From Paramacrobiotus metropolitanus (Eukaryota; Tardigrada; Eutardigrada; Parachela; Macrobiotidae), in NCBI RefSeq assembly GCF_019649055.1, contig NW_026570268.1, positions 1 through 64,000 of the forward strand: DNA of 64,000 nt, read 5' to 3'. Below the pieces are notes generated by a model. That model ran no database searches. It was not told the DNA's origin and worked only from the letters and a program-made list of their open reading frames with translations. The stretch's first letter is position 1. The number at the start of each line of letters is the position of its first letter. Shown in pieces: positions 13,201-26,377 of this stretch. Both the position numbers and the translations under genes were made by a program.

Positions 13201-15290
13201 AAACCCGCCAATTTTATCTCTATGAAGCACAAATTTCAAAATTAAGGAAAAACGTTTTCCTATGTAACGGAACGCGGGGAATCGGTTGCCGCAAAATCAG
13301 ACAGAAAAACGCCATCTAGACGGTTTTCGGCTCACTGACAGGTAAAAATATTCTCCAAACCCGCCAATTTTATCTCTATGAAGCACAAATTTCAAAATTA
13401 AGGAAAAACGTTTTCCTATGTAACGGAACGCGGGGAATCGGTTGCCGCAAAAATCAGACAGAAAAAACGGCATCTAGACGGTTTTCGGCTCACTGACAGG
13501 TAAAAAATATTCTCCAAACCCGCCAATTTTATCTCTATGAAGCACAAATTTCAAAATTAAGGAAAAAACGTTTTCCTATGTAACGGAACGCGGGAATCGG
13601 TTGCCGCAAAAATCAGACAGAAAAACGGCATCTAGACGGTTTTCGGCTCACTGACAGGTAAAAATATTCTCCAAACCCGCCAATTTTATCTCTATGAAGC
13701 ACAAATTTCAAAATTAAGGAAAAACGTTTTCCTATGTAACGGAACGCGGGGAATCGGTTGCCGCAAAATCAGACAGAAAAAACGGCATCTAGACGGTTTT
13801 CGGCTCACTGACAGGTAAAAATATTCTCCAAACCCGCCAATTTTATCTCTATGAAGCACAAATTTCAAAATTAAGGAAAAAACGTTTTCCTATGTAACGG
13901 AACGCGGGGAATCGGTTGCCGCAAAATCAGACAGAAAAACGGCATCTAGACGGTTTTCGGCTCACTGACAGGTAAAAATATTCTCCAAACCCGCCAATTT
14001 TATCTCTATGAAGCACAAATTTCAAAATTAAGGAAAAACGTTTTCCTATGTAACGGAACGCGGGAATCGGTTGCCGCAAAATCAGACAGAAAAAACGGCA
14101 TCTAGACGGTTTTCGGCTCACTGACAGGTAAAAAATATTCTCCAAACCCGCCAATTTTATCTCTATGAAGCACAAATTTCAAAATTAAGGAAAAACGTTT
14201 TCCTATGTAACGGAACGCGGGAATCGGTTGCCGCAAAAATCAGACAGAAAAAACGGCATCTAGACGGTTTTCGGCTCACTGACAGGTAAAAATATTCTCC
14301 AAACCCGCCAATTTTATCTCTATGAAGCACAAATTTCAAAATTAAGGAAAAACGTTTTCCTATGTAACGGAACGCGGGAATCGGTTGCCGCAAAAATCAG
14401 ACAGAAAAACGGCATCTAGACGGTTTTCGGCTCACTGACAGGTATAAAATATTCTCCAAACCCGCCAATTTTATCTCTATGAAGCACAAATTTCAAAATT
14501 AAGGAAAAACGTTTTCCTATGTAACGGAACGCGGGGAATCGGTTGCCGCAAAAATCAGACAGAAAAAACGCCATCTAGACGGTTTTCTGCTCATTGACAA
14601 GTAAAAATTATTCTCCAAACCCGCCAATTTTATCTCTAAGAAGCACAAATTTCAAAATTAAGGAAAAACGTTTTCCTATGTAACGGAACGCGGGAATCGG
14701 TTGCCGCAAAAATCAGACAGAAAAAACGGCATCTAGACGGTTTTCGGCTCACTGACAGGTAAAAAATATTCTCCAAACCCGCCAATTTTATCTCTAAGAA
14801 GCACAAATTTCAAAATTAAGGAAAAAACGTTTTCCTATGTAACGGAACGCGGGGAATCGGTTGCCGCAAAATCAGACAGAAAAAACGGCATCTAGACGGT
14901 TTTCGGCTCACTGACAGGTAAAAATATTCTCCAAACCCGCCAATTTTATCTCTATGAAGCACAAATTTCAAAATTAAGGAAAAACGTTTTCCTATGTAAC
15001 GGAACGCGGGGAATCGGTTGCCGCAAAATCAGACAGAAAAACGGCATCTAGACGGTTTTCGGCTCACTGACAAGTAAAAATTATTCTCCAAACCCGCCAA
15101 TTTTATCTCTATGAAGCACAAATTTCAAAATTAAGGAAAAACGTTTTCCTATGTAACGGAACGCGGGGAATCGGTTGCCGCAAAATCAGACAGAAAAAAC
15201 GGCATCTAGACGGTTTTCGGCTCACTGACAGGTAAAAATATTCTCCAAACCCGCCAATTTTATCTCTATGAAGCACAAATTTCAAAATTA
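13200..15290 (+). repeat. Ordinary monomers with one local pair duplication
   Basis: About 13 copies of ordinary type follow the degenerate block with no gradual transition. Two adjacent copies share the otherwise unseen change CTCTAAGAAGC (near 14635 and 14793), a mark of local single-unit duplication or conversion. One copy near 14588 carries the TGCTCATTGACAAG form typical of 4-9 kb. Confidence 0.8.
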
Positions 15291-15353
15291 GGAAAAACGT
15301 TTTCCTATGTAACGGAACGCGGAATCGGTTGCGCAAAACCAGAAAGAAAAAAA

Positions 15354-15419
15354 TCTAGACGGTTGCCATGTAACGGAACGCGGGAATCGGTTGCCGCAAA
15401 ATCAGACAGAAAAACGCCA
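15354..15419 (+). repeat. Truncated 66-bp monomer
   Basis: Successive TCTAGA sites are only 66 bp apart. The copy runs from the XbaI site through GACGGTTG and jumps directly to CCATGTAACGGAACG, so roughly positions 12-102 (about 91 bp, including the whole core and the palindrome) are missing. The preceding copy is also divergent (GCGCAAAACCAGAAAG near 15331). This is the most severe internal deletion seen in the window. Confidence 0.85.
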
Positions 15420-15520
15420 TCTAGACGGTTTTCGGCTCACTGACAGGTAAAAAATATTCTCCAAACCCGCCAATTTTATCTCTATGAAGCACAAATTTCA
15501 AAATTAAGGAAAAACGTTTT

Positions 15521-16000
15521 CCTATGTCAAGGAACGCAGGGAATCAATTGCCGCAAAAATTAGACTGAACAAACGCCATCTAGACGGTTTTCGGCTCACT
15601 GACAAGTGAAAAATATTCTCCAAACCCGCCCATTTTATCTCTATGAAGCACAAATTTCAAAATTAAGGAAAAAACGTTTTCCTATGTAACGGAACGCGGG
15701 GAATCGGTTGCCGCAAAAATCAGACAGAAAATACGGCATCTAGACGGTTTTCGGCTCACTGACAGGTAAAAAATATTCTCCAAACCCGCCAATTTTATCT
15801 CTATGAAGCACAAATTTCAAAATTAAGGAAAAAACGTTTTCCTATGTCAAGGAACGCAGGGAATCAATTGCCGCAAACATTAGACTGAACAAACGCCATC
15901 TAGACGGTTTTCGGCTCACTGACAAGTAAAAAATATTCTCCAAACCCGCCCATTTTATCTCTATGAAGCACAAATTTCAAAATTAAGGAAAAACGTTTTC
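15521..16000 (+). repeat. Divergent dimer with MfeI-creating haplotype
   Basis: Two copies two monomers apart (15521-15580 and 15841-15900, 320 bp) share a block of linked changes: TGTCAAGGAACGCAGGG, AATCAATTGCC (a CAATTG site), ATTAGACTGAACAAACGCC, and then CCCATTTT in the core at 15630 and 15950. An ordinary monomer lies between them. A two-monomer unit has therefore been duplicated. The same haplotype returns in part at 49.9, 51.5 and 53.2 kb. Confidence 0.85.
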
Positions 16001-19000
16001 CTATGTAACGGAACGCGGGGAATCGGTTGCCGCAAAAATCAGACAGAAAAACGGCATCTAGACGGTTTTCGGCTCACTGACAGGTAAAAAATATTCTCCA
16101 AACCCGCCAATTTTATCTCTATGAAGCACAAATTTCAAAATTAAGGAAAAACGTTTTCCTATGTAACGGAACGCGGGGAATCGGTTGCCGCAAAATTCAG
16201 ACAGAAAAACGCCATCTAGACGGTTTTCGCTCACTGACAAGTAAAAATTATTCTCCAAACCCGCCAATTTTATCTCTATGAAGCACAAATTTCAAAATTA
16301 AGGAAAAAACGTTTTCCTATGTAACGGAACGCGGGGAATCGGTTGCCGCAAAATCAGACAGAAAAACGGCATCTAGACGGTTTTCGGCTCACTGACAGGT
16401 AAAAAATATTCTCCAAACCCGCCAATTTTATCTCTATGAAGCACAAATTTCAAAATTAAGGAAAAACGTTTTCCTATGTAACGGAACGCGGGAATCGGTT
16501 GCCGCAAAATCAGACAGAAAAACGGCATCTAGACGGTTTTCGGCTCACTGACAAGTAAAAATTATTCTCCAAACCCGCCAATTTTATCTCTATGAAGCAC
16601 AAATTTCAAAATTAAGGAAAAACGTTTTCCTATGTAACGGAACGCGGGAATCGGTTGCCGCAAAATCAGACAGAAAAAACGGCATCTAGACGGTTTTCGG
16701 CTCACTGACAGGTAAAAAATATTCTCCAAACCCGCCAATTTTATCTCTATGAAGCACAAATTTCAAAATTAAGGAAAAACGTTTTCCTATGTAACGGAAC
16801 GCGGGAATCGGTTGCCGCAAAATCAGACAGAAAAAACGGCATCTAGACGGTTTTCGGCTCACTGACAGGCAAAAATATTCTCCAAACCCGCCAATTTTAT
16901 CTCTATGAAGCACAAATTTCAAAATTAAGGAAAAACGTTTTCCTATGTAACGGAACGCGGGGAATCGGTTGCCGCAAAATCAGACAGAAAAACGGCATCT
17001 AGACGGTTTTCGGCTCACTGACAGGTAAAAAATATTCTCCAAACCCGCCAATTTTAGCTCTATGAAGCACAAATTTCAAAATTAAGGAAAAACGTTTTCC
17101 TATGTAACGGAACGCGGGAATCGGTTGCCGCAAAATCAGACAGAAAAAACGCCATCTAGACGGTTTTCGGCTCACTGACAAGTAAAAATTATTCTCCAAA
17201 CCCGCCAATTTTATCTCTATGAAGCACAAATTTCAAAATTAAGGAAAAACGTTTTCCTATGTAACGGAACGCGGGGAATCGGTTGCCGCAAAATCAGACA
17301 GAAAAACGGCATCTAGACGGTTTTCGGCTCACTGACAAGTAAAAATATTCTCCAAACCCGCCAATTTTATCTCTATGAAGCACAAATTTCAAAATTAAGG
17401 AAAAACGTTTTCCTATGTAACGGAACGCGGGAATCGGTTGCCGCAAAATCAGACAGAAAAAACGCCATCTAGACGGTTTTCGGCTCACTGACAAGTAAAA
17501 ATATTCTCCAAACCCGCCAATTTTATCTCTATGAAGCACAAATTTCAAAATTAAGGAAAAACGTTTTCCTATGTAACGGAACGCGGGGAATCGGTTGCCG
17601 CAAAATCAGACAGAAAAACGGCATCTAGACGGTTTTCGGCTCACTGACAGGTAAAAAATATTCTCCAAACCCGCCAATTTTAGCTCTATGAAGCACAAAT
17701 TTCAAAATTAAGGAAAAACGTTTTCCTATGTAACGGAACGCGGGGAATCGGTTGCCGCAAAATCAGACAGAAAAACGGCATCTAGACGGTTTTCGGCTCA
17801 CTGACAGGTAAAAAATATTCTCCAAACCCGCCAATTTTATCTCTATGAAGCACAAATTTCAAAATTAAGGAAAAACGTTTTCCTATGTAACGGAACGCGG
17901 GAATCGGTTGCCGCAAAATCAGACAGAAAAAACGCCATCTAGACGGTTTTCGGCTCACTGACAGGTAAAAATATTCTCCAAACCCGCCAATTTTATCTCT
18001 ATGAAGCACAAATTTCAAAATTAAGGAAAAACGTTTTCCTATGTAACGGAACGCGGGAATCGGTTGCCGCAAAAATCAGACAGAAAAACGGCATCTAGAC
18101 GGTTTTCGGCTCACTGACAGGTAAAAATATTCTCCAAACCCGCCAATTTTATCTCTATGAAGCACAAATTTCAAAATTAAGGAAAAAACGTTTTCCTATG
18201 TAACGGAACGCGGGAATCGGTTGCCGCAAAAATCAGACAGAAAAAACGGCATCTAGACGGTTTTCGGCTCACTGACAGGTAAAAAATATTCTCCAAACCC
18301 GCCAATTTTATCTCTATGAAGCACAAATTTCAAAATTAAGGAAAAACGTTTTCCTATGTAACGGAACGCGGGGAATCGGTTGCCGCAAAATCAGACAGAA
18401 AAAACGCCATCTAGACGGTTTTCGGCTCACTGACAGGTAAAAAATATTCTCCAAACCCGCCAATTTTATCTCTATGAAGCACAAATTTCAAAATTAAGGA
18501 AAAACGTTTTCCTATGTAACGGAACGCGGGGAATCGGTTGCCGCAAAATCAGACAGAAAAACGGCATCTAGACGGTTTTCGGCTCACTGACAGGTAAAAA
18601 TATTCTCCAAACCCGCCAATTTTATCTCTATGAAGCACAAATTTCAAAATTAAGGAAAAACGTTTTCCTATGTAACGGAACGCGGGAATCGGTTGCCGCA
18701 AAATCAGACAGAAAAACGGCATCTAGACGGTTTTCGGCTCACTGACAGGTAAAAAATATTCTCCAAACCCGCCAATTTTATCTCTATGAAGCACAAATTT
18801 CAAAATTAAGGAAAAACGTTTTCCTATGTAACGGAACGCGGGAATCGGTTGCCGCAAAATCAGACAGAAAAAACGCCATCTAGACGGTTTTCGGCTCACT
18901 GACAGGTAAAAAATATTCTCCAAACCCGCCAATTTTATCTCTATGAAGCACAAATTTCAAAATTAAGGAAAAAACGTTTTCCTATGTAACGGAACGCGGG

Positions 19001-22000
19001 GAATCGGTTGCCGCAAAATCAGACAGAAAAAACGGCATCTAGACGGTTTTCGGCTCACTGACAGGTAAAAAATATTCTCCAAACCCGCCAATTTTATCTC
19101 TATGAAGCACAAATTTCAAAATTAAGGAAAAACGTTTTCCTATGTAACGGAACGCGGGGAATCGGTTGCCGCAAAATCAGACAGAAAAACGGCATCTAGA
19201 CGGTTTTCGGCTCACTGACAGGTAAAAAATATTCTCCAAACCCGCCAATTTTATCTCTATGAAGCACAAATTTCAAAATTAAGGAAAAACGTTTTCCTAT
19301 GTAACGGAACGCGGGAATCGGTTGCCGCAAAATCAGACAGAAAAAACGCCATCTAGACGGTTTTCGGCTCACTGACAAGTAAAAATATTCTCCAAACCCG
19401 CCAATTTTATCTCTATGAAGCACAAATTTCAAAATTAAGGAAAAACGTTTTCCTATGTAACGGAACGCGGGAATCGGTTGCCGCAAAATCAGACAGAAAA
19501 AACGCCATCTAGACGGTTTTCGGCTCACTGACAGGTAAAAATATTCTCCAAACCCGCCAATTTTATCTCCTATGAAGCACAAATTTCAAAATTAAGGAAA
19601 AACGTTTTCCTATGTAACGGAACGCGGGAATCGGTTGCCGCAAAATCAGACAGAAAAACGGCATCTAGACGGTTTTCGGCTCACTGACAGGCAAAAATAT
19701 TCTCCAAACCCGCCAATTTTATCTCTATGAAGCACAAATTTCAAAATTAAGGAAAAACGTTTTCCTATGTAACGGAACGCGGGGAATCGGTTGCCGCAAA
19801 ATCAGACAGAAAAACGGCATCTAGACGGTTTTCGGCTCACTGACAAGTAAAAATATTCTCCAAACCCGCCAATTTTATCTCTATGAAGCACAAATTTCAA
19901 AATTAAGGAAAAACGTTTTCCTATGTAACGGAACGCGGGAATCGGTTGCCGCAAAATCAGACAGAAAAACGGCATCTAGACGGTTTTCGGCTCACTGACA
20001 AGTAAAAATATTCTCCAAACCCGCCAATTTTATCTCTATGAAGCACAAATTTCAAAATTAAGGAAAAACGTTTTCCTATGTAACGGAACGCGGGAATCGG
20101 TTGCCGCAAAATCAGACAGAAAAACGGCATCTAGACGGTTTTCGGCTCACTGACAGGTAAAAATATTCTCCAAACCCGCCAATTTTATCTCTATGAAGCA
20201 CAAATTTCAAAATTAAGGAAAAACGTTTTCCTATGTAACGGAACGCGGGAATCGGTTGCCGCAAAAATCAGACAGAAAAACGGCATCTAGACGGTTTTCG
20301 GCTCACTGACAGGTAAAAAATATTCTCCAAACCCGCCAATTTTATCTCTATGAAGCACAAATTTCAAAATTAAGGAAAAACGTTTTCCTATGTAACGGAA
20401 CGCGGGGAATCGGTTGCCGCAAAATCAGACAGAAAAACGGCATCTAGACGGTTTTCGGCTCACTGACAGGTAAAAAATATTCTCCAAACCCGCCAATTTT
20501 AGCTCTATGAAGCACAAATTTCAAAATTAAGGAAAAACGTTTTCCTATGTAACGGAACGCGGGGAATCGGTTGCCGCAAAATCAGACAGAAAAAACGCCA
20601 TCTAGACGGTTTTCGGCTCACTGACAGGTAAAAAATATTCTCCAAACCCGCCAATTTTAGCTCTATGAAGCACAAATTTCAAAATTAAGGAAAAACGTTT
20701 TCCTATGTAACGGAACGCGGGGAATCGGTTGCCGCAAAATCAGACAGAAAAACGGCATCTAGACGGTTTTCGGCTCACTGACAGGTAAAAAATATTCTCC
20801 AAACCCGCCAATTTTAGCTCTATGAAGCACAAATTTCAAAATTAAGGAAAAACGTTTTCCTATGTAACGGAACGCGGGAATCGGTTGCCGCAAAATCAGA
20901 CAGAAAAACGGCATCTAGACGGTTTTCGGCTCACTGACAGGTAAAAAATATTCTCCAAACCCGCCAATTTTATCTCTATGAAGCACAAATTTCAAAATTA
21001 AGGAAAAACGTTTTCCTATGTAACGGAACGCGGGGAATCGGTTGCCGCAAAATCAGACAGAAAAACGGCATCTAGACGGTTTTCGGCTCACTGACAGGTA
21101 AAAATATTCTCCAAACCCGCCAATTTTAGCTCTATGAAGCACAAATTTCAAAATTAAGGAAAAACGTTTTCCTATGTAACGGAACGCGGGGAATCGGTTG
21201 CCGCAAAATCAGACAGAAAAAACGCCATCTAGACGGTTTTCGGCTCACTGACAGGTAAAAATTATTCTCCAAACCCGCCAATTTTATCTCTATGAAGCAC
21301 AAATTTCAAAATTAAGGAAAAACGTTTTCCTATGTAACGGAACGCGGGGAATCGGTTGCCGCAAAATCAGACAGAAAAACGGCATCTAGACGGTTTTCGG
21401 CTCACTGACAGGTAAAAAATATTCTCCAAACCCGCCAATTTTATCTCTATGAAGCACAAATTTCAAAATTAAGGAAAAACGTTTTCCTATGTAACGGAAC
21501 GCGGGAATCGGTTGCCGCAAAATCAGACAGAAAAACGGCATCTAGACGGTTTTCGCTCATTGACAAGTAAAAATTATTCTCCAAACCCGCCAATTTTATC
21601 TCTATGAAGCACAAATTTCAAAATTAAGGAAAAACGTTTTCCTATGTAACGGAACGCGGGAATCGGTTGCCGCAAAATCAGACAGAAAAACGGCATCTAG
21701 ACGGTTTTCGGCTCACTGACAGGTAAAAAATATTCTCCAAACCCGCCAATTTTATCTCTATGAAGCACAAATTTCAAAATTAAGGAAAAACGTTTTCCTA
21801 TGTAACGGAACGCGGGAATCGGTTGCCGCAAAATCAGACAGAAAAACGCCATCTAGACGGTTTTCGGCTCACTGACAGGTAAAAAATATTCTCCAAACCC
21901 GCCAATTTTATCTCTATGAAGCACAAATTTCAAAATTAAGGAAAAACGTTTTCCTATGTAACGGAACGCGGGAATCGGTTGCCGCAAAATCAGACAGAAA

Positions 22001-25000
22001 AACGGCATCTAGACGGTTTTCGGCTCACTGACAGGTAAAAAATATTCTCCAAACCCGCCAATTTTATCTCTATGAAGCACAAATTTCAAAATTAAGGAAA
22101 AACGTTTTCCTATGTAACGGAACGCGGGAATCGGTTGCCGCAAAATCAGACAGAAAAACGGCATCTAGACGGTTTTCGGCTCACTGACAGGTAAAAAATA
22201 TTCTCCAAACCCGCCAATTTTATCTCTATGAAGCACAAATTTCAAAATTAAGGAAAAACGTTTTCCTATGTAACGGAACGCGGGAATCGGTTGCCGCAAA
22301 ATCAGACAGAAAAACGGCATCTAGACGGTTTTCGGCTCTACTGACAAGTAAAAATATTCTCCAAACCCGCCAATTTTATCTCTATGAAGCACAAATTTCA
22401 AAATTAAGGAAAAACGTTTTCCTATGTAACGGAACGCGGGGAATCGGTTGCCGCAAAAATCAGACAGAAAAACGGCATCTAGACGGTTTTCGGCTCACTG
22501 ACAGGTAAAAAATATTCTCCAAACCCGCCAATTTTATCTCTATGAAGCACAAATTTCAAAATTAAGGAAAAACGTTTTCCTATGTAACGGAACGCGGGAA
22601 TCGGTTGCCGCAAAATCAGACAGAAAAACGGCATCTAGACGGTTTTCGGCTCACTGACAGGTAAAAAATATTCTCCAAACCCGCCAATTTTATCTCTATG
22701 AAGCACAAATTTCAAAATTAAGGAAAAACGTTTTCCTATGTAACGGAACGCGGGGAATCGGTTGCCGCAAAATCAGACAGAAAAAACGCCATCTAGACGG
22801 TTTTCGGCTCACTGACAAGTAAAAATTATTCTCCAAACCCGCCAATTTTATCTCTATGAAGCACAAATTTCAAAATTAAGGAAAAACGTTTTCCTATGTA
22901 ACGGAACGCGGGGAATCGGTTGCCGCAAAATCAGACAGAAAAACGGCATCTAGACGGTTTTCGGCTCACTGACAAGTAAAAATATTCTCCAAACCCGCCA
23001 ATTTTATCTCTATGAAGCACAAATTTCAAAATTAAGGAAAAACGTTTTCCTATGTAACGGAACGCGGGAATCGGTTGCCGCAAAATCAGACAGAAAAACG
23101 GCATCTAGACGGTTTTCGGCTCACTGACAGGTAAAAAATATTCTCCAAACCCGCCAATTTTATCTCTATGAAGCACAAATTTCAAAATTAAGGAAAAACG
23201 TTTTCCTATGTAACGGAACGCGGGAATCGGTTGCCGCAAAATCAGACAGAAAAACGGCATCTAGACGGTTTTCGGCTCACTGACAGGTAAAAATATTCTC
23301 CAAACCCGCCAATTTTATCTCTATGAAGCACAAATTTCAAAATTAAGGAAAAACGTTTTCCTATGTAACGGAACGCGGGGAATCGGTTGCCGCAAAAATC
23401 AGACAGAAAAAACGGCATCTAGACGGTTTTCGGCTCACTGACAGGTAAAAAATATTCTCCAAACCCGCCAATTTTATCTTTATGAAGCACAAATTTCAAA
23501 ATTAAGGAAAAACGTTTTCCTATGTAACGGAACGCGGGGAATCGGTTGCCGCAAAATCAGACAGAAAAAACGCCATCTAGACGGTTTTCGGCTCACTGAC
23601 AAGTAAAAAATATTCTCCAAACCCGCCCAATTTTATCTCTATGAAGCACAAATTGCAAAATTAAGGAAAAACGTTTTCCTATGTAACGGAACGCGGGAAT
23701 CGGTTGCCGCAAAATCAGACAGAAAAACGGCATCTAGACGGTTTTCGGCTCACTGACAGGTAAAAAATATTCTCCAAACCCGCCAATTTTATCTCTATGA
23801 AGCACAAATTTCAAAATTAAGGAAAAACGTTTTCCTATGTAACGGAACGCGGGGAATCGGTTGCCGCAAAATCAAACAGAAAAAACGGCATCTAGACGGT
23901 TTTCGGCTCACTGACAGGTAAAAAATATTCTCCAAACCCGCCAATTTTATCTCTATGAAGCACAAATTTCAAAATTAAGGAAAAACGTTTTCCTATGTAA
24001 CGGAACGCGGGAATCGGTTGCCGCAAAATCAGACAGAAAAACGGCATCTAGACGGTTTTCGGCTCACTGACAAGTAAAAATATTCTCCAAACCCGCCAAT
24101 TTTATCTCTATGAAGCACAAATTTCAAAATTAAGGAAAAACGTTTTCCTATGTAACGGAACGCGGGAATCGGTTGCCGCAAAATCAGACAGAAAAACGGC
24201 ATCTAGACGGTTTTCGGCTCACTGACAGGTAAAAAATATTCTCCAAACCCGCCAATTTTATCTCTATGAAGCACAAATTTCAAAATTAAGGAAAAAACGT
24301 TTTCCTATGTAACGGAACGCGGGAATCGGTTGCCGCAAAATCAGACAGAAAAAACGCCATCTAGACGGTTTTCGCTCATTGACAAGTAAAAATTATTCTC
24401 CAAACCCGCCAATTTTATCTCTATGAAGCACAAATTTCAAAATTAAGGAAAAACGTTTTCCTATGTAACGGAACGCGGGGAATCGGTTGCCGCAAAAATC
24501 AGACAGAAAAAACGGCATCTAGACGGTTTTCGGCTCACTGACAGGTAAAAAATATTCTCCAAACCCGCCAATTTTAGCTCTATGAAGCACAAATTTCAAA
24601 ATTAAGAAAAAACGTTTTCCTATGTAACGGAACGCGGGAAATCGGTTGCCGCAAAATTCAAACAGAAAAAACGCCATCTAGACGGTTTTCTGCTCACTGA
24701 CAAGTAAAAATTATTCTCCAAACCCGCCAATTTTAGCTCTATGAAGCACAAATTTCAAAATTAAGGAAAAACGTTTTCCTATGTAACGGAACGCGGGGAA
24801 TCGGTTGCCGCAAAATCAGACAGAAAAACGGCATCTAGACGGTTTTCGGCTCACTGACAGGTAAAAAATATTCTCCAAACCCGCCAATTTTATCTCTATG
24901 AAGCACAAATTTCAAAATTAAGGAAAAACGTTTTCCTATGTAACGGAACGCGGGGAATCGGTTGCCGCAAAAATCAGACAGAAAAACGGCATCTAGACGG

Positions 25001-26283
25001 TTTTCGGCTCACTGACAGGTAAAAAATATTCTCCAAACCCGCCAATTTTATCTCTATGAAGCACAAATTTCAAAATTAAGGAAAAACGTTTTCCTATGTA
25101 ACGGAACGCGGGAATCGGTTGCCGCAAAATCAGACAGAAAAACGGCATCTAGACGGTTTTCGGCTCACTGACAGGTAAAAAATATTCTCCAAACCCGCCA
25201 ATTTTATCTCTATGAAGCACAAATTTCAAAATTAAGGAAAAACGTTTTCCTATGTAACGGAACGCGGGAATCGGTTGCCGCAAAATCAGACAGAAAAACG
25301 GCATCTAGACGGTTTTCGGCTCACTGACAGGCAAAAAATATTCTCCAAACCCGCCAATTTTATCTCTATGAAGCACAAATTTCAAAATTAAGGAAAAACG
25401 TTTTCCTATGTAACGGAACGCGGGGAATCGGTTGCCGCAAAATCAGACAGAAAAACGGCATCTAGACGGTTTTCGGCTCACTGACAGGTAAAAAATATTC
25501 TCCAAACCCGCCAATTTTATCTCTATGAAGCACAAATTTCAAAATTAAGGAAAAACGTTTTCCTATGTAACGGAACGCGGGGAATCGGTTGCCGCAAAAA
25601 TCAGACAGAAAAACGGCATCTAGACGGTTTTCGGCTCACTGACAGGTAAAAAATATTCTCCAAACCCGCCAATTTTAGCTCTATGAAGCACAAATTTCAA
25701 AATTAAGGAAAAACGTTTTCCTATGTAACGGAACGCGGGAATCGGTTGCCGCAAAATCAGACAGAAAAACGGCATCTAGACGGTTTTCGGCTCATTGACA
25801 AGTAAAAATTATTCTCCAAACCCGCCAATTTTATCTCTATGAAGCACAAATTTCAAAATTAAGGAAAAAACGTTTTCCTATGTAACGGAACGCGGGGAAT
25901 CGGTTGCCGCAAAAATCAGAACAGAAAAACGCCATCTAGACGGTTTTCGGCTCACTGACAAGTAAAAATATTCTCCAAACCCGCCAATTTTAGCTCTATG
26001 AAGCACAAATTTCAAAATTAAGGAAAAACGTTTTCCTATGTAACGGAACGCGGGGAATCGGTTGCCGCAAAATTCAAACAGAAAAAACGCCATCTAGACG
26101 GTTTTCGGCTCACTGACAGGTAAAAAATATTCTCCAAACCCGCCAATTTTATCTCTATGAAGCACAAATTTCAAAATTAAGGAAAAACGTTTTCCTATGT
26201 AACGGAACGCGGGAATCGGTTGCCGCAAAATCAGACAGAAAAACGGCATCTAGACGGTTTTCGGCTCACTGACAGGTAAAAAA

Positions 26284-26334
26284 TATTCTCCAAACCCGCC
26301 AATTTTATCTCTATGAAGCACAAATTTCAAAATT
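26284..26334 (+). repeat. Invariant core of the monomer (positions 36-86)
   Basis: This half-monomer, beginning TATTCTCCAAACCCGCC, is almost unchanged in the copies I read. The only frequent change is T60G (TTATCTC to TTAGCTC). Rare ones are C71A (GAAGAAC), an A in CTAAGAAG, and CCCATTTT for CCAATTTT. It stays mostly intact even in the degenerate block at 11.3-13.2 kb. Flanking positions 105-156 and 1-35 vary much more. In other satellites, uneven conservation of this kind can mark a protein-binding site. No known motif is recognised here, so a binding role is inference. Coordinates are for the reference copy; the element recurs in nearly every monomer. Confidence 0.75.
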
Positions 26335-26336
26335 AA

Positions 26337-26351
26337 GGAAAAACGTTTTCC
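26337..26351. repeat. Palindrome around AACGTT (positions 89-103)
   Basis: GGAAAAACGTTTTCC is a palindrome apart from one extra A; versions with four As would be perfect over 14 bp. Where the preceding bases read TTAGG instead of TTAAGG (for example near 15285, 32938 and 52363), symmetry extends by TA on each side. It is present in nearly all copies up to about 57.7 kb. From about 59.9 kb one G of the left arm is missing in almost every copy, which weakens it. Short dyads of this type are reported to be enriched in centromeric satellites that lack a CENP-B box. Use of this one as a functional site is not shown. Reference-copy coordinates. Confidence 0.8.
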
Positions 26352-26377
26352 TATGTAACGGAACGCGGGAATCGGTT

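Noticed and set aside
19196-19582. Minus-strand open frame of 128 codons (another of equal length at 60153-60539; many of 62-111 codons elsewhere)
   Set aside because: These are frames across 2-3 satellite monomers. They repeat the same meaningless segment, exist only because unit-length changes shift frame past the stops, and many begin at TTG rather than ATG. No family resemblance, no start context and no consistent length.
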